From Rebecca billardiae RCC1528 (Eukaryota > Haptophyta), in NCBI GenBank assembly GCA_965240325.2, contig OZ251231.1, positions 2,480,001 through 2,544,000 on the forward strand: a stretch of DNA of 64,000 nucleotides, in the 5' to 3' direction. How positions within the stretch are numbered: position 1 is the first letter of the stretch; every line of letters begins with the position of its first letter. A model generated the notes under the pieces. The model saw only the letters and a program-made list of their open reading frames with translations. It did not search any database and had not been told where the DNA came from. Made by a program: the position numbers and the translations under genes. Shown in pieces: positions 1 to 11,259 of the stretch.

Positions 1-1
1 G

Positions 2-1915
2 CACGCCGACGAGCTCGCGCTCGAGCCGCGCCGGCTGAGCAGCACGCTGTGGGCGTACGCAATGGGCGGGGTGGGCGCGCCCGAGGTGTTCGGCGCGGCG
101 GCGCGGCACGTGCTGCGCGGGGCGGCGCTCGAGGGGTTCAACACGCACGACCTCACGCAGGCCGCGTGGGCCTTCGCCCGCGCGCACGCCGCCGGCCACG
201 GCGTGGCCGACGGCGCGGCCGCCGTCGAGGCGATCGCGCGGCGCGCGCTGGCCATCGGCGGCGGCGGCGGCGGCGGCGGCGAGGAGCTGACGGCGAATCA
301 GCTCTCGATCCTGGCGTGGTCGCTCGTCTCGTCGGGCGCGTCGGGCGCGCCGAGCGCCGAGCTGCTCGACCAGATCGGCGCGCGCCTCGCGCCGCGCGTG
401 GCGGAGGTGCTTCACTTTGACCTCGCGCACGCGGCGTGGGCGATAGCCAAGGGCGGGCGCGGCCGCGCCGAGGGCGGCGCGCTGCTGGACGCGGTGCTGA
501 CGCTGCCGGAGCAGACGCTGCGCGCGCTGCCGCCGCAGACGCTCGGCATGCTGGTGTGGGCGCTGGGCGCGAGCGGCCGGCTCGGCGGCACGGCGGCGGA
601 CGACGACGAGCCGCGAGCCGCGGCGCCGGCCGCCGAGGCGGGCGCGCAGCAGCCGCGCGCGCGCGCGGCGCACGGCGCGCGCGCCGCGCCGCGCGCGCCG
701 CGGCCGCTCGCGGCGCCGGGCGCGCGCGCCGACGCGTGCTCCGAGCTGGAGGACGAGGACGCGCTCGAGCTGCACGCGCCGAGCGGCAGCGCGGCCACCG
801 ACCCCGCCGCGCCCGCGCCGCCGCCCGACCCCGCCGCGGCGCGCGGCCTCGCCGCGCTCGAGCGCGCGCTGCTGGCGCGCGCGCATGAGCTGGGCGAGCG
901 CGAGCTCTCGCATGTCTTCACGGCGTACGCGGGGCGCAAGCCGCGCGCGCGCGCGCTGCTCGGCCGGCTGGCGGAGGTGGCGCCGCGCAAGGTGCGCACG
1001 TTCACGCCGCAGAGCCTCTCGCTCGTCGCGTGGGCGGTCGTCGCCTCGCGCACGCCCGCGCGGCCGCTGCTCGACGCGATCGCGCGCGAGGCGCACGCGC
1101 AGGCGGGCGCGCTGTCGCTCGGCGCGGCCGGCGGCGGGCTGACGGCGCGGCTGCTGTGGGCGCTGGCGGTGGGCGAGGCGGACGCGCGGCCGCTCTTCCA
1201 GGCGCTCGCGGACCGCGTCGCCGCCGAGCCCGACGCGCTCGCCGAGCTCGAGCCCGCGGTGGGCACGATCCTGTGCTGGACGTACTGCGCGATGCGCCTC
1301 TTCCCGCGGCCGCTGCTAGCGCCGCTCGTGCAGCGCTTCAATCGCACGCCGCCCGAGCGCTTCAGCAGCCGGCAGCTCGTGCAGCTGCACCAGCTGGCGA
1401 ACTCGCTCGCGCTCGAGGCGCCGCAGCTCGGCCTCGCCCTCGCGCCCGCGCTGCACGCCGCCGCGACCGACGCGATCTCGCACGGCACGCCGATCATCAC
1501 GTCGGAGCTGCACCTCGACGTGTCGAGCGCGCTCACAAGGCTGGGCGTGCCGCACGCCAACGAGGCGCTGCTGCCCGACCTCGCGTACCGGGTGGACATC
1601 GGCGTGCGCGGCACGCGCGTGGTGGTGCAGGTGAACGGCCCGGGGCACTACCTGCCGAGCGCCGCGCGCGCGCAGCGGCCGCAGCTCAGCCGCAAGCAGC
1701 GGCTGCTGCTGCGGCACGCGCGGCTCGCCGGCTGGCACGTCGTCGAGCTGCCGTACTGGGAGTGGGACGCCGCGTGGGAGCTGGACGAGCACGCGGGCGG
1801 CAGCACGGGCGCGCGCGACGCGTACCTGCGCCGCCGGCTGCAGGGGCTCGTCGACCTCGCGGGGGAGCACCCGGGTGGTGCCGGCGCAGCAGCCGCGCAC
1901 GCCCAGAGCCCCTGA
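2..1915 (+). CDS. RAP-domain protein, 5' end outside the window
   Basis: Probable organellar RNA-binding protein. The frame is open from base 2, and a repeat unit (LSSTLWAYAMG) is already under way there, so the ATG at 62 is internal and the true start lies upstream. Degenerate helical repeats with a Trp-Ala core recur (QAAWAFARAH, LSILAWSLVS, HAAWAIAKG, LGMLVWALG, LSLVAWAVV), as in FAST-kinase-like or octotricopeptide-type proteins. An Ala/Pro/Arg-rich low-complexity linker occupies about 600-860. The C-terminal RAP domain (about 1580-1780) shows VVVQVNGPGHY, a conserved Lys/Arg-Leu-Leu stretch and the ending WHVVELPYWEW. RAP proteins usually act in transcript processing or translation in mitochondria or plastids. 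The specific target RNA cannot be told. The RAP call is firm; the repeat class is inference. Confidence 0.85.
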   Translation, partial: HADELALEPRRLSSTLWAYAMGGVGAPEVFGAAARHVLRGAALEGFNTHDLTQAAWAFARAHAAGHGVADGAAAVEAIARRALAIGGGGGGGGEELTANQLSILAWSLVSSGASGAPSAELLDQIGARLAPRVAEVLHFDLAHAAWAIAKGGRGRAEGGALLDAVLTLPEQTLRALPPQTLGMLVWALGASGRLGGTAADDDEPRAAAPAAEAGAQQPRARAAHGARAAPRAPRPLAAPGARADACSELEDEDALELHAPSGSAATDPAAPAPPPDPAAARGLAALERALLARAHELGERELSHVFTAYAGRKPRARALLGRLAEVAPRKVRTFTPQSLSLVAWAVVASRTPARPLLDAIAREAHAQAGALSLGAAGGGLTARLLWALAVGEADARPLFQALADRVAAEPDALAELEPAVGTILCWTYCAMRLFPRPLLAPLVQRFNRTPPERFSSRQLVQLHQLANSLALEAPQLGLALAPALHAAATDAISHGTPIITSELHLDVSSALTRLGVPHANEALLPDLAYRVDIGVRGTRVVVQVNGPGHYLPSAARAQRPQLSRKQRLLLRHARLAGWHVVELPYWEWDAAWELDEHAGGSTGARDAYLRRRLQGLVDLAGEHPGGAGAAAAHAQSP

Positions 1916-3638
1916 CGGCGATTGGATCGCGCCTGCCGCCCGGCGCGCCCGACTCGGCCGACGGCTGCAGCCCGGTGGAGTTTGGCCAGCAGTAGTCTTC
2001 CGTACTGTAACTGGCCGCTCGATCGGACTGACGATGCAGTACTACCGTTGTACTAGTCACTAGTCACGACCGTGACACTGACGATGACAATATGGTCCGT
2101 GTCGTATCGCGCAGATTCCGACGATGAAACTCGTCATCACAATTATTATTAATATCTACTAGTTATTTATAATTATAATTAGAACGACGAGACGCGATGA
2201 TTGACATTTTATCCGCTGCTCTGTGCCGCTCAGCCGGCTCAGCGGGCTCAGCCAATCAGACCTGACTGACCGGTGACCCGGTACTCTCAGGGAGCTCAGC
2301 GGAGTCAGCCTCAAGTTACTCAGCACTCGACCGGGGTCGCCCCGGAGCTGCATCGCGGCCCGCGCGTACGGGCATGACGCCGGCTGCGTCACTACGCCCA
2401 CAGTAGCCCGACTCGGCCTGCTCCGGCTGTGAGTATAATCGGTGGACAGCGGGTTATAATGCCGTTACGTCGGTGCGACGCCGGCGCAGACAGGCATGAC
2501 ATGATCACACAGAGCCACACGTATGAGAGTCATGAGACAGCTAGCCAACAGTCTCTGACTCGCCGGACAACTGGTACCGAGTTAAATCGGACCGTACGGA
2601 CTACTAAGTACCGTAGCCCGAGTCCGACTCCGAGGAGCAGGCTCACTGCCAGTCTCAGGACGGTGTGACAGCACGCGCGGGCTGTCGGCAGGCCGGCCAG
2701 CGCGGTCCGCGCCGGCCGTAGCCCGTGCCGAGCGGCCGGCACCGCCACCACGTTCACGACGCGCTACTGGCACCGAAACGCACGCTGGCGGGGCCGATTA
2801 CCGGATGCCCGGTTTGCTCGTTCATACTCACGGCATATCTGGGGTAGCTAGGCCTCGAAGCGAGGCCCGCCTTCGTATCGGGCACGCTCCGCTATTGAGG
2901 CGGACGACGTAGTGCGCGCGCCGCGCTGCTCGTGGGCGCGTGTGCTTTGGGCTAGCTGACACACGGCTCCCGGCGCACAGCACGCCTCTGCTCGCGAGCG
3001 GCGTCGGCCTCTCGCGACGAAGAAACGCGTCAAGATTCTCTCCAACTACTTACAAACACCCCAAGCCAACTACCTAGTATACCATTTTTTAAAAGCTTGT
3101 CATGTAGTAGTAGTAGTACTATGTAGTATAATAGAGGTGGGGTTCTGAGATAAACGAAGCTTCCTACATAACTACCCTCTCTTCGGTACTTTTTACAAGC
3201 CCTGGGCCCGGGTTTTACCGCGACTGGCCGACTACCGCCTTTTCGCCGTTTGGGGTGATGAAGGTGAATAGTGTGGGCTTGCGCGGTGCCACGTCAAACT
3301 ATCAAAAAGTTCGTAGATCCATCAATCTCAGAGATTGTGATGATATTGAGGGTAAGCGAATGTATCCCAGTGACCGAGAAGGGTTCCCTGCGACCTGAGT
3401 GCCCGGACTACCCGCACCTTGAATGCAGTAGTATGATACCGCCCGTAGTATACTGACGGCTGCTTCTCACCCTAGTCGTGTAGGAGCTTGCGCGCGTCAA
3501 GGGTAGATTTCACACCGCATGTCCTGTCGCGAAGCGAACTGGAGAGCATCACATCCAAAGGCGCGCCACCCACTCACCGAAGACCGACAGCGCTGAACTC
3601 GCACGTCCCCAGCACCGCTTGTGCGAGCGACCCTGTTC
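1916..3638. other. Intergenic spacer, no gene seen
   Basis: About 1.7 kb with clearly lower GC than the flanking genes, including an AT-rich stretch at 2130-2190 and a (TAG)n-like run near 3104-3120. Short open frames exist on both strands, for example 3271-3456, but none shows a recognisable domain or an intron-joined continuation. The last roughly 150 bases probably hold the promoter and 5' UTR of the histidine kinase. Confidence 0.5.
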
Positions 3639-6580
3639 ATGCGGGGCCTCGCGCGTGTTCGACCGCTAGAGCCGCGCAATCCCGCGGCGAGTCCATCCCT
3701 AGACGCGACGCAGCATGCATCGACAGCGCGCGATGCCCATACGGTCGAGGGCATCGACGCGGCGCGCGGCGGTGACCAGCGCTGGCTTGACGCCGAGCTC
3801 GGGGCCGATGCCGCGACCAACGTGCCTTCGGGGGCCGGCCCTACGCTGACCCGGCTCGGGTGCTTCGCCGACGCCTCGCTCGAATGCGCATACCAACGCG
3901 ACGTCCTCTCGTCGCGCTTCCACACCCGATTGATACGGCTGGCGTGTGTCCTCATCGTGCTCGCCTCGCTCGCGCTGCTGCGCTTCGCGCTTCCCGGCGG
4001 CGCGCCGGCACACTGGGTGGTGCCGATGCGCACGGTCGCCTTCATCTGCTCCACGGCAGGCGCGACGGCCAGCGTGTGCCTGGCGCGTCGCATGCGGCTG
4101 CCGCTCGTGTGCACGCAGGGCGTCGTGTGCGCGTGGCTTTGCTGCGCGAGCACCGTCGTCGTGCTCACGCCGTTCCGGCTGCTCAGCCTCATGGGCGAGC
4201 ACGCGGACGGCACTCCGGCGGCTCTCGCGCTCGAGGCGGTGTACACCCCCTCTACCTCCGACACCGCGCTCATGCTGGTCGCGCTCATCCTCTCCGTCAG
4301 CCTCGCCGTGCCGATGGAGACGGGCGCTGCGTGTGCGGCTATCGCTTACGCAGCCGTTACGGTCGCGCTGTGCGACTCGATGCTGCCCCAGCCCGTGCAG
4401 GGCGTCCTCGAGCTCGAGGCTCCCGTCGTGCTGAGCCTGGTGCTCATCGTCGCCGTCGTCATCCGGTCCGTCGCCCACCGCGCGCGCTCCGACCGTTGCC
4501 TGTGGCATTCGCAGGCGCTCGGATCCCTCCCGCAGCGCTGGCACGAGGCTGTTGCGACCGGCTCACTCGACGAGCAAATACACGCGATAGGCGCGGCCGC
4601 GGCGTCTCGGGCGTGCTCGCGGCTCGTTCGGGTCGTGATGCACGACCTGCGCTCGCCGCTGCTCTCCGTGCACGCGCTCGCGACCAACCTCGCCGAGACC
4701 GACGGCGCGACGCGGCTGGACACGCCCGAGGTGTGCCACTCGATCGCGTCGCTGCTCACGTGCACCTCGCTGATGGAGGGCATCCTCTCGGACATGCTCG
4801 ACTGGGAGCGCATCGACTCGGGGCGGCTCGTGCTGGTGATGCAGCCGATGTCGCCTGCCAAGCTGCTGCGCGACGCGAGCACCGCCTTCGGCGCCCTCGC
4901 TGCGCGCAAGGGCGTCTCCCTCGTGTTCGAGCCGGTGCCGCCCGAGCTTGCCGAGCTGGAGTTCATCGCCGACGCGCGCCGGATGATGCAGTGCCTCAAC
5001 AACGGCATCTCGAACGCGGTCAAGTACGTCGACGCGGGCACGGGCCGCGTGGTCGTGCGCGCCTTCGCGGGCGAGCCGCACGAGGACGCCCGCACCGGCT
5101 GGCGCTGGCTGCACATCTCCGTGACCGACAACGGCATCGGCCTGTCCGAGGCGGAGCTGGCGGCGCTGAGCGTGTCAGAGGCCTTCCAGCAGGTGGGGCG
5201 CGGCCAGCTGCAAGGCGCCGGCGGCTCCGGGCTCGGGCTGGTCATCGCGCGGCGGCTGCTCGCGCTGCACAACGGCTCCGAGCTGCAGGTCAGCTCGGAC
5301 GGCCACCAGCGAGGCACCACCTTCGAGATGCGCATCGCGCTGCGCCTCTCGGACTGGGCCGAGCATCCCGCCTTCGCCGCGTCGTCTGTTTCGAGCTCGC
5401 CCGACATGATGGCGCGGGCGGCGGCACCGGTGTCGCGGCTGCTCGCAGATCCGGCGCCGCAGCTCGGCGAGCGGCCGCCCCCGAGCCGCCGTCCCGGCTT
5501 GCTCCGTGCCCTCGGCAACACGCCGGCGCTCCCGCAACGCTCCGGTAGATTTGGGCTCCCGCGCATCCCCGCGTTCGGCGGCACCAAGCAGGGCAAGGCA
5601 GGGAAGCTCAACGGCGGCGGCAGCGCCGTGCGTGGCGCCTGCGCGCCCTCGGCGAGCGACAGCAGCTGCAGCGGCAGCTGCGACAGCGGCTCGAGCGGCA
5701 CGAGGGCGTCGAAATCGCGCTTCTCGAGCTGCGCGAGCGCGGAGCTCAGCGGTCGCCGCGCAAGCGCCGCGAGCTGCGCGCAGCCCACGCAGTCGGCCGC
5801 GCGCTCCCAGCAGGCGCCGCACCTCCCCGAGCCGGCCGCGCGCGCGGCTGCACGCGACACGTTGTCCGCGCGCGCGCTCCACGTCGAGGACGACCTGATG
5901 CTGCAGCTCGCCATCGGGGAGCAGCTCTTCCGCCGCGCGGGCGTGCCTTGGAGCATGGTGTCGAACGGGGTCGAGGCGCTCGAAGCCGTGAGCGAGGCGG
6001 CCGCAGCCGGCGAGCCGTTCACCTTCGTGCTCATGGACAACCAGGTGCGTGCTGGGCCGTGCGCCGCGCAGTCGGCGCGCGCAGTGCGACCGCCGCGTGC
6101 GCGACCCCGCGCGCGCGAGTCGTCTCTGACCCACGCGTGCGCCGTGCGTGCCACCGAATGCGCCGATTGCAGATGCCTCAAATGGGCGGCACGCAGTGCA
6201 CAACTGCGCTCCGCGCGGCTGGCTTCGCTGGCACGATCCTGGGCATGACGGGCGACCCTCCAGGCAGCACGGACCGCGATGACTTCGAGGCATCGGGGCT
6301 CGATGCGTGCTTTGACAAGACGAGCGAGGCGGTCGCGGAGATCGAGGAAGTCCTGCGGCGCCACCTCGGGCTATTCGACAGTCCGCCTGCCGACGCCAAC
6401 CCTACGGCAACGTCATCACAAGAGGCGTGTGCCGCATCGCCGTCCGACGAGCCGCAGTGCGCGGGCCCGCCGGCCGGTGAGAGCGAGACCGAGTTGCCGG
6501 GCAGCAGCGACTCGTCGTCCCGCGGAACACGTTCGGCGGGCGTGAGTGAGTCTCACTCTTTGTCCCGGTGGGCGGTCTAG
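3639..6580 (+). CDS. Hybrid sensor histidine kinase with C-terminal receiver domain (2 exons)
   Basis: Two-component phosphorelay kinase, probably in a membrane. Exons are 3639-6044 and 6173-6580, with a 128-bp intron (GTGCGT...TGCAG, phase 0). Joining them restores the receiver core VLMDNQ|MPQMGG. The protein is about 937 aa. N-terminal hydrophobic stretches (residues about 105-295) suggest five or six membrane spans. The H box is HDLRSPL (His about 335), N box NNGISNAVKY (about 454), G1 DNGIGL (about 497) and G2 GSGLGLVIARR (about 528). A long Ser/Arg/Ala-rich linker follows, then a receiver starting LHVEDD (about 746) with phospho-acceptor Asp about 800. No cytoplasmic sensor domain is recognised, so the input is unknown. 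The start is the first ATG; a GTG-started extension to 3621 is less likely. Confidence 0.85.
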
Positions 6581-6970
6581 TTTGTCGAGGTGCGCGCTGC
6601 CAGCTGCTCATCGCAAATGCTGCGGGGGTGCTTTCTAGTGCATGGACGCTCATAGTCACAGGTCCTAGAAGTTTTGTACGTTCCCCCATACCATGTTCCC
6701 GACACTCAGTGAGTGATGCAGTATACAGCTTACTAAGAATAAGAGACGCACACAGCTCAGGCAGGCGAGATTAGCAGACAAATGTGTCAATATGTGAGTG
6801 AGACGTGCGCCCTGACCGCCCTGTGGCCTGTGCGCAAACATCGCGGTAGTCATCGCTTGGGAGCCGAGGCAAACCGTCGTCGTCGATCCCTCCGGCTTTG
6901 TACCAGGAAGTGAGCTCCGTTCACCGTTGGGCGTTGGGCGGCTTGCGGACAACGAGCGGCGAGGCCCCTC
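6581..6970. other. Intergenic spacer with one copy of a dispersed 43-bp repeat
   Basis: No gene seen. The only notable content is a minus-strand copy of the 43-bp dispersed repeat at 6730-6772, listed separately. The region carries the 3' flank of the kinase and the 5' flank of the RING/BRCT gene. Confidence 0.5.
6730..6772 (-). repeat. Dispersed 43-bp repeat, copy A
   Basis: On the minus strand this reads AATCTCGCCTGCC at its 5' end and TTATTCTTAGTAA at its 3' end. All 43 bases are identical to 31328-31370 and 35803-35845, both on the plus strand. One further base, or a few, match pairwise at each edge (copies A and C share an extra CT upstream). The role is unknown. Confidence 0.85.
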
Positions 6971-8485
6971 ATGGGTGAAGCCGCGGTCGCCGCGGGCTTG
7001 CACGAGGCTGTCGCAGCCCTCGAGCGTGAGCTGACTTGCACGCTGTGCGAACGGGCGTACGTGAACCCCGTCCTGCTCCCGTGCGCGCACGCCTTCTGCA
7101 AGGACTGCGTGGAGGACACGTCAGAGTGCCAGGCCTGCTTTGTGCCCTTCCTGGCGCGCGACGCGGTGCCGAGCCCGACGCTGCGCTCCGTGCTGCAGGA
7201 GTTTGTCGCGTGCAAGCGACGCATCGCGGCTGCGCTGGCGGGCGAGCATGCCGACAACTCGCGCGACCTGACCAGCTCGCCCGCCGTCCGTGAGCGCTAC
7301 TTCCGCGCCTTTTGCGAGGTGGAGCGAAAGATGGCGGCGTGCCAGCGGCTGCTGCGCGACGAGAGGGCGGAAACGACCTCGCGGCACCAGCCGACGCGCG
7401 CGCAGGCGCTCGACGTGGTCGCCGAAGCGCTCGCGCCGTGCGATGACGCCGCATGCGCCATCGGCTGCGCACAGCGCGCTGCAGTCGACCCGCCGGGCCC
7501 GGCCGCGCACGGCCCGGCAACGTGCGGCAAGCGCGCGCGCGACGCACGGGTGGCGGGCGCTGGGGGCGAGGGCGGAGAGGCGAGCGCGGCCGAGCAGGGC
7601 GACGCGCCACGATCCGTGCTGGCCGATGGGAACGCCATGCCCCCCAAGGCGGGCGCAAAGCGCGCGCGCCCGAGCTCCCCGCCGGTCACCTCACGCGCCG
7701 CTGGCGTCGGTGAGCGCGAGGAGGGGGGCGATGCGGACGCGGTGGCAGCACGCGCGCTCGGGGGCGCAGCTCCGGCGAGCGCGCCGACCGCACCATCCGT
7801 TCTCATCGTCGGCTCCAACCTGACAGAGGCGAGCAGCGCGGCGCTCAAGCGCGCGTGCCGCGAGCTCGGCGGCGCGCAGGCTCTGCCCAAGTGGGCGCCG
7901 GCCGCGACGCACGTGATCATCGACCCGACGGTTGTGGGCGGGAAGACGCTCGGCGCGCGCACGTACAAGCACCTGTGCGGCGTTCTCACGGGCGGGTGGA
8001 TCCTCAGCACCGCGTGGGTGAGCGAGTCTCTCAGCGCCGGCCGCTGGCTGCCCGAGGCGTCGTTTGAGCTCGATGGCGACGTGACGACCGAGGGCGCCGG
8101 CGGGCCAGCCAAGGGGCGCGCCAGGCGCGCCGCCGGCCGGCCTGGGCCATTTGTGGGCGTCCGGGCGTACCTCCGGGGCAAGTTTGCGACGCCTCTGCCG
8201 CCCAAGGCGCAGCTCACCCAGCTGCTGCAGCTCGGCGGTGCCCAGATCTTCCCCACGTTCGCGCAGCTGCAGGACTCTGTGGTGCGGCGAGGGGCCGAGG
8301 GCGCGATCGCGCTGTGCACTCCCAACAGCCTGGAGGCAGCGTTCGAGCAGCGATGCCGCTCGGCAGGTGTGCCTGTGCTCACGCCGCAGTGGCTGCTCGA
8401 CTGCATCTCGCACTGCGACCGCCTCAGCTACGCAGGCCCCAACAGCGGCTACCTCGTCGGCGGCGCCGGCGCAGGGCAGGCTTGA
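6971..8485 (+). CDS. RING finger plus tandem BRCT protein, BRCA1/BARD1-like
   Basis: Likely nuclear ubiquitin ligase or its partner in DNA-damage repair. Single exon, 504 aa, from the first ATG. The C3HC4 RING (residues about 18-60) shows CTLC, then PCAHAFCKDC, then ECQAC. Its lining resembles BARD1 and plant BRCA1/BARD1 RINGs. The middle is disordered, rich in Ala/Gly/Arg, with basic clusters such as KRARPSS. BRCT 1 is at about 275-372, with GGWILSTAWV carrying the signature Trp. BRCT 2 is at about 392-500, with LTPQWLLDCI. At 504 aa it is far shorter than animal BRCA1 and nearer to BARD1, but no ankyrin repeats are seen. RING-BRCT-BRCT architecture is the evidence. Assignment to BRCA1 or BARD1 specifically is not possible by eye. 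Confidence 0.85.
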   Translation: MGEAAVAAGLHEAVAALERELTCTLCERAYVNPVLLPCAHAFCKDCVEDTSECQACFVPFLARDAVPSPTLRSVLQEFVACKRRIAAALAGEHADNSRDLTSSPAVRERYFRAFCEVERKMAACQRLLRDERAETTSRHQPTRAQALDVVAEALAPCDDAACAIGCAQRAAVDPPGPAAHGPATCGKRARDARVAGAGGEGGEASAAEQGDAPRSVLADGNAMPPKAGAKRARPSSPPVTSRAAGVGEREEGGDADAVAARALGGAAPASAPTAPSVLIVGSNLTEASSAALKRACRELGGAQALPKWAPAATHVIIDPTVVGGKTLGARTYKHLCGVLTGGWILSTAWVSESLSAGRWLPEASFELDGDVTTEGAGGPAKGRARRAAGRPGPFVGVRAYLRGKFATPLPPKAQLTQLLQLGGAQIFPTFAQLQDSVVRRGAEGAIALCTPNSLEAAFEQRCRSAGVPVLTPQWLLDCISHCDRLSYAGPNSGYLVGGAGAGQA

Positions 8486-10167
8486 TCGGAGCTAGTCAAT
8501 ATCGTTGGATCTCTAATGACTAATTACGTCTGTAATAATAATGTCTGTTCCGCAATAATGGATAATGATAACAATAATACTTTAATTAAGATAAAGTCTT
8601 GTATCGTAATTAATACTCATATGTATTTTAACTATATATTTAATATATATTATTACTGCTGTTATAATTTAAGGCCGTCGTCACTCTCTCAGTCTCTGTC
8701 AGCAGCAGGCTGCTGGTCAGTCAGCAGCAGCTGGAGTGCCTCAGAGTCCACGACAGACCGCTGACCCCCCGGGACACGGTCCACGGTGCGAGTTCACGTG
8801 GTCAAGTCACTCAAGTCCCGGTCCACGGCCGGTCCGTACGCTGAGCGCCGCCGACGAATGACAGCATCGGTAGCAGCATCAACTCTTCAGTCCTGACGCG
8901 CGGGATTTGGCGCACATTCGGACCCGGGGCCGGGCGCGTCTCATTGAACGGCACGGGGGCGTACTGCTCAGAGTATTCTGAGTGATAGACTGATAGTTAG
9001 TGATGACGCTTGACACCGCCATGGCTGTATTACACAGGCCTGGGTGCCGTCGCGGCCGGTCCGGCCGAACCCCGCCGAGTCCCGGGCGGAGTTCCGGGCG
9101 GTAATTCGGGAATGACGCTCCGCCGAGTCAACGCTGGCCTACTAGGTGGCTTTCTCCCGTGGCAATCACTAGCCAACAGGTCATTGGTGAGTCGGCGCGT
9201 GGACTACCGCTGCTGACGGCCAGATCCGCTCGGCTGACACCTTGCCGACGGGCGGCAGCCCCCCGGGCGCGTGTGCGGCACGCCCTGCGCCAGATCGGAG
9301 CAGTCGTGGCCCGAGACGCGGCGGGCCGTCGGCGGGCCGCCTCGGATTCACGCGCCGCCATGCGCGCGCGATGTGGGGCCCTGGTACGATGGCGGCGCAG
9401 TCCGGGCCGGGCGGATCCAAGATCAAGTTGTTCAGCGACGAGCCACACAAACTGCTCCATCAATTAAAGGAACTGCGCGCTGTCCCCGTGTTAATTTGAC
9501 GATTTGATGGCCGCCGATCGGCGAGCCGGAGTCGGCCAAGGCAGGTCATGAAGCGGCCTTGCCCGGCAGTGAGTCACCTAACGACTACTCACGCACGCGC
9601 ACAATAACATTCATTCGTAGTCGTCATGACATCAATGGCAGCCTCACGGTGTTGGTCATCAGGGTGGCGGCAAACCTCGTGTCGCCGGTGGGTGGTGGCA
9701 GGTGTGGTGCGCGAGCACAGCATGGCAGCGGCGCGTCGACTGCGCCGCAGCGCATCGGCACAGCCGCACGGGGCGGCATCCCCAGTCGTCAGGCAGCGGC
9801 GAGAACGTGCGGCCGTCAAGTCCTCGCTGCTGCTGGAAGCTGTCCCAATGGCACGCTGCCACACGGTGCTCGCTCGTGCAGGCGCGCAGCTGAGTGGCGT
9901 GCCCGATTCCGATGGCGCGCGCGCCCGGCATGCTGATGCCGAGCGCACCTGCGCGCCGCTCGCGCCCGAACCCTCCCGCCCACTGACGGCCACCTTGGCG
10001 CCGCCGACCCTGAACACGCTCACCTCTGCTCGCCAGCAAGTATCAGCATGCCGTTGAAGTCCTTATCGGTGGTGGCGCTCGTGCCGAGCGCGTACGCCCA
10101 GCCCCGAGGGGCAGAGCGCGCGCATCTCTGCGCGCGCCCGTTGGAACGCTGCAGCAAGTGCGGCAGC
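8486..10167. other. Intergenic spacer, no gene supported
   Basis: The first 200 bases after the RING/BRCT stop are strongly AT-rich (8516-8670) and may be 3' UTR or a spacer. From 9000 on, GC is higher and open frames occur on both strands (for example 9626-10057 plus and 9589-10023 minus), but they overlap one another and none shows a domain. An undetected small or lineage-specific gene in 9600-10050 cannot be excluded. Confidence 0.45.
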
Positions 10168-10873
10168 CTAGTAGTAGCCGCCATCGGCCTTGCCCTGCGC
10201 GTCGAGGATGCCCTTCCAGAAGCCCGAGTCGTAGCGCGCGCGCGCGTTCACGTCAACGAACACCTCAATGTTCGCGCCACGCTGGCGCACCGGGAACACG
10301 GTCAGGTCGCGCGGCTCCTTGAGCGCGCCAGTGAGGGGGCCGATGATTGGCGGCGACGGGCACCACTCGCCCGTGAGCTTCCCCGTGCCGAGATCGAACG
10401 CAGTGCCGTGGAGCGGGCAGACGACGCAGCCTGCGCGGACGCGGCGGGGGCATGCCGTAGCGTGTCGCGCACGTGATCATCAGCAGGGCACACAAAACAG
10501 TGCCGCGCGCTCGTTCGGCGCGCAGATCCATCCGGGTGCGTCGGCGCGCGCGCGCAGGCTTGTGAGCGGCTTGGGGTGGGGTGCGGCACACACCGTCCTT
10601 GATCTTGCCCTGATCGAGCGGCGTGCCGATGTGCGGGCACACGTTCGCCGTCGCGTACACAGTCCCGTCCTTCTCGACCGCGATCAGGATGTCCTGCCCC
10701 GCAGCGAAAGTCGGCGAGAGCGAGTTCGGCTTCAGGTCCGAGGTGGAGCTGACCTGCACCCAGGCGTTCTTCACCGGCACGTTCTCGCCCTTCATCGACA
10801 CCGCCGATGAGCGCACGGCGCTCGTCGCCGGGCCGTGGAAGGCAAGCGAGAGAGCAACGAAGCTGGCGAGCAT
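10168..10873 (-). CDS. Rieske [2Fe-2S] domain protein, plastid-targeted type (2 exons)
   Basis: Small iron-sulfur electron-transfer protein. On the minus strand, exon 1 is 10873-10594 and exon 2 is 10430-10168. The 163-bp intron (GTGTGT...GCGCAG) separates the two cluster motifs. The product is about 180 aa. Ligand motif 1 is CPHIGTPLDQG in exon 1; motif 2 is CPLHGTAFDLGTG right after the junction. A downstream CPSPPI segment and a beta-rich tail follow. The N-terminus is a hydrophobic signal peptide (MLASFVALSLA) followed by FHGPATSAV. This fits the signal peptide plus transit peptide with Phe at the cleavage site used by red-lineage complex plastids. It resembles the soluble Rieske domains of NirD or ferredoxin type rather than a cytochrome b6f subunit, since no membrane anchor is seen. 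The physiological partner is unknown. Confidence 0.85.
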
Positions 10874-11259
10874 TGTGATGAGGCTGTGCCGCGTGCGATT
10901 GACCACGACAAGGGGTCTGGATCTCGCCGCGACGATATGACCACGCTAATGAACAGCCGGATTAAATGCCGGGCCCGGACCCAGCAGGGGTGGTCCGGCA
11001 GGCTTGCCACGCGGCCGCGCCGGCGCGCCGGCGCCGGCCCGAAGAAGTCCGGCTTTTGTCCCAGGACATTTCAGATTGTCCCGCAGGCCGCAGCCTCCAT
11101 CGTTGTGCCGGTCCGCTTTTTCCATTTTATTGATTTGAGTGGCGAGCGATTTGCTGCTGAAATAATGCGCGAATAAAGTCGCCGCGGCAGAATGGCACCG
11201 CGACCGCCTCCCGACGGGTAGGGAGCAGCGCGCGGCCGGTGAATCGGGCAAGGGCCGCC
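10874..11259. promoter_or_regulatory. Divergent intergenic region between Rieske and glycosyltransferase genes
   Basis: A 386-bp spacer between two divergent start codons, presumably holding both promoters. It is GC-rich in the middle (10960-11050) with less GC near 11110-11180. No consensus TATA element stands out. Confidence 0.4.

Noticed and set aside
4346-6364. 672-aa minus-strand ORF
   Set aside because: Antisense to the histidine kinase; Ser/Ala/Arg shadow.
6730-6772. Possible sequencing-adapter contamination in the 43-bp repeat
   Set aside because: Only about 9 bases (GTCTCTTAT) match the Tn5 mosaic end; the rest differs, and the flanks are clean genomic sequence in three places.
10265-10906. 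Rieske gene as a single 213-aa ORF
   Set aside because: The frame after 10594 is intron. Splicing to 10430 restores the second CPLHG cluster motif, and the apparent start at 10906 is GTG.
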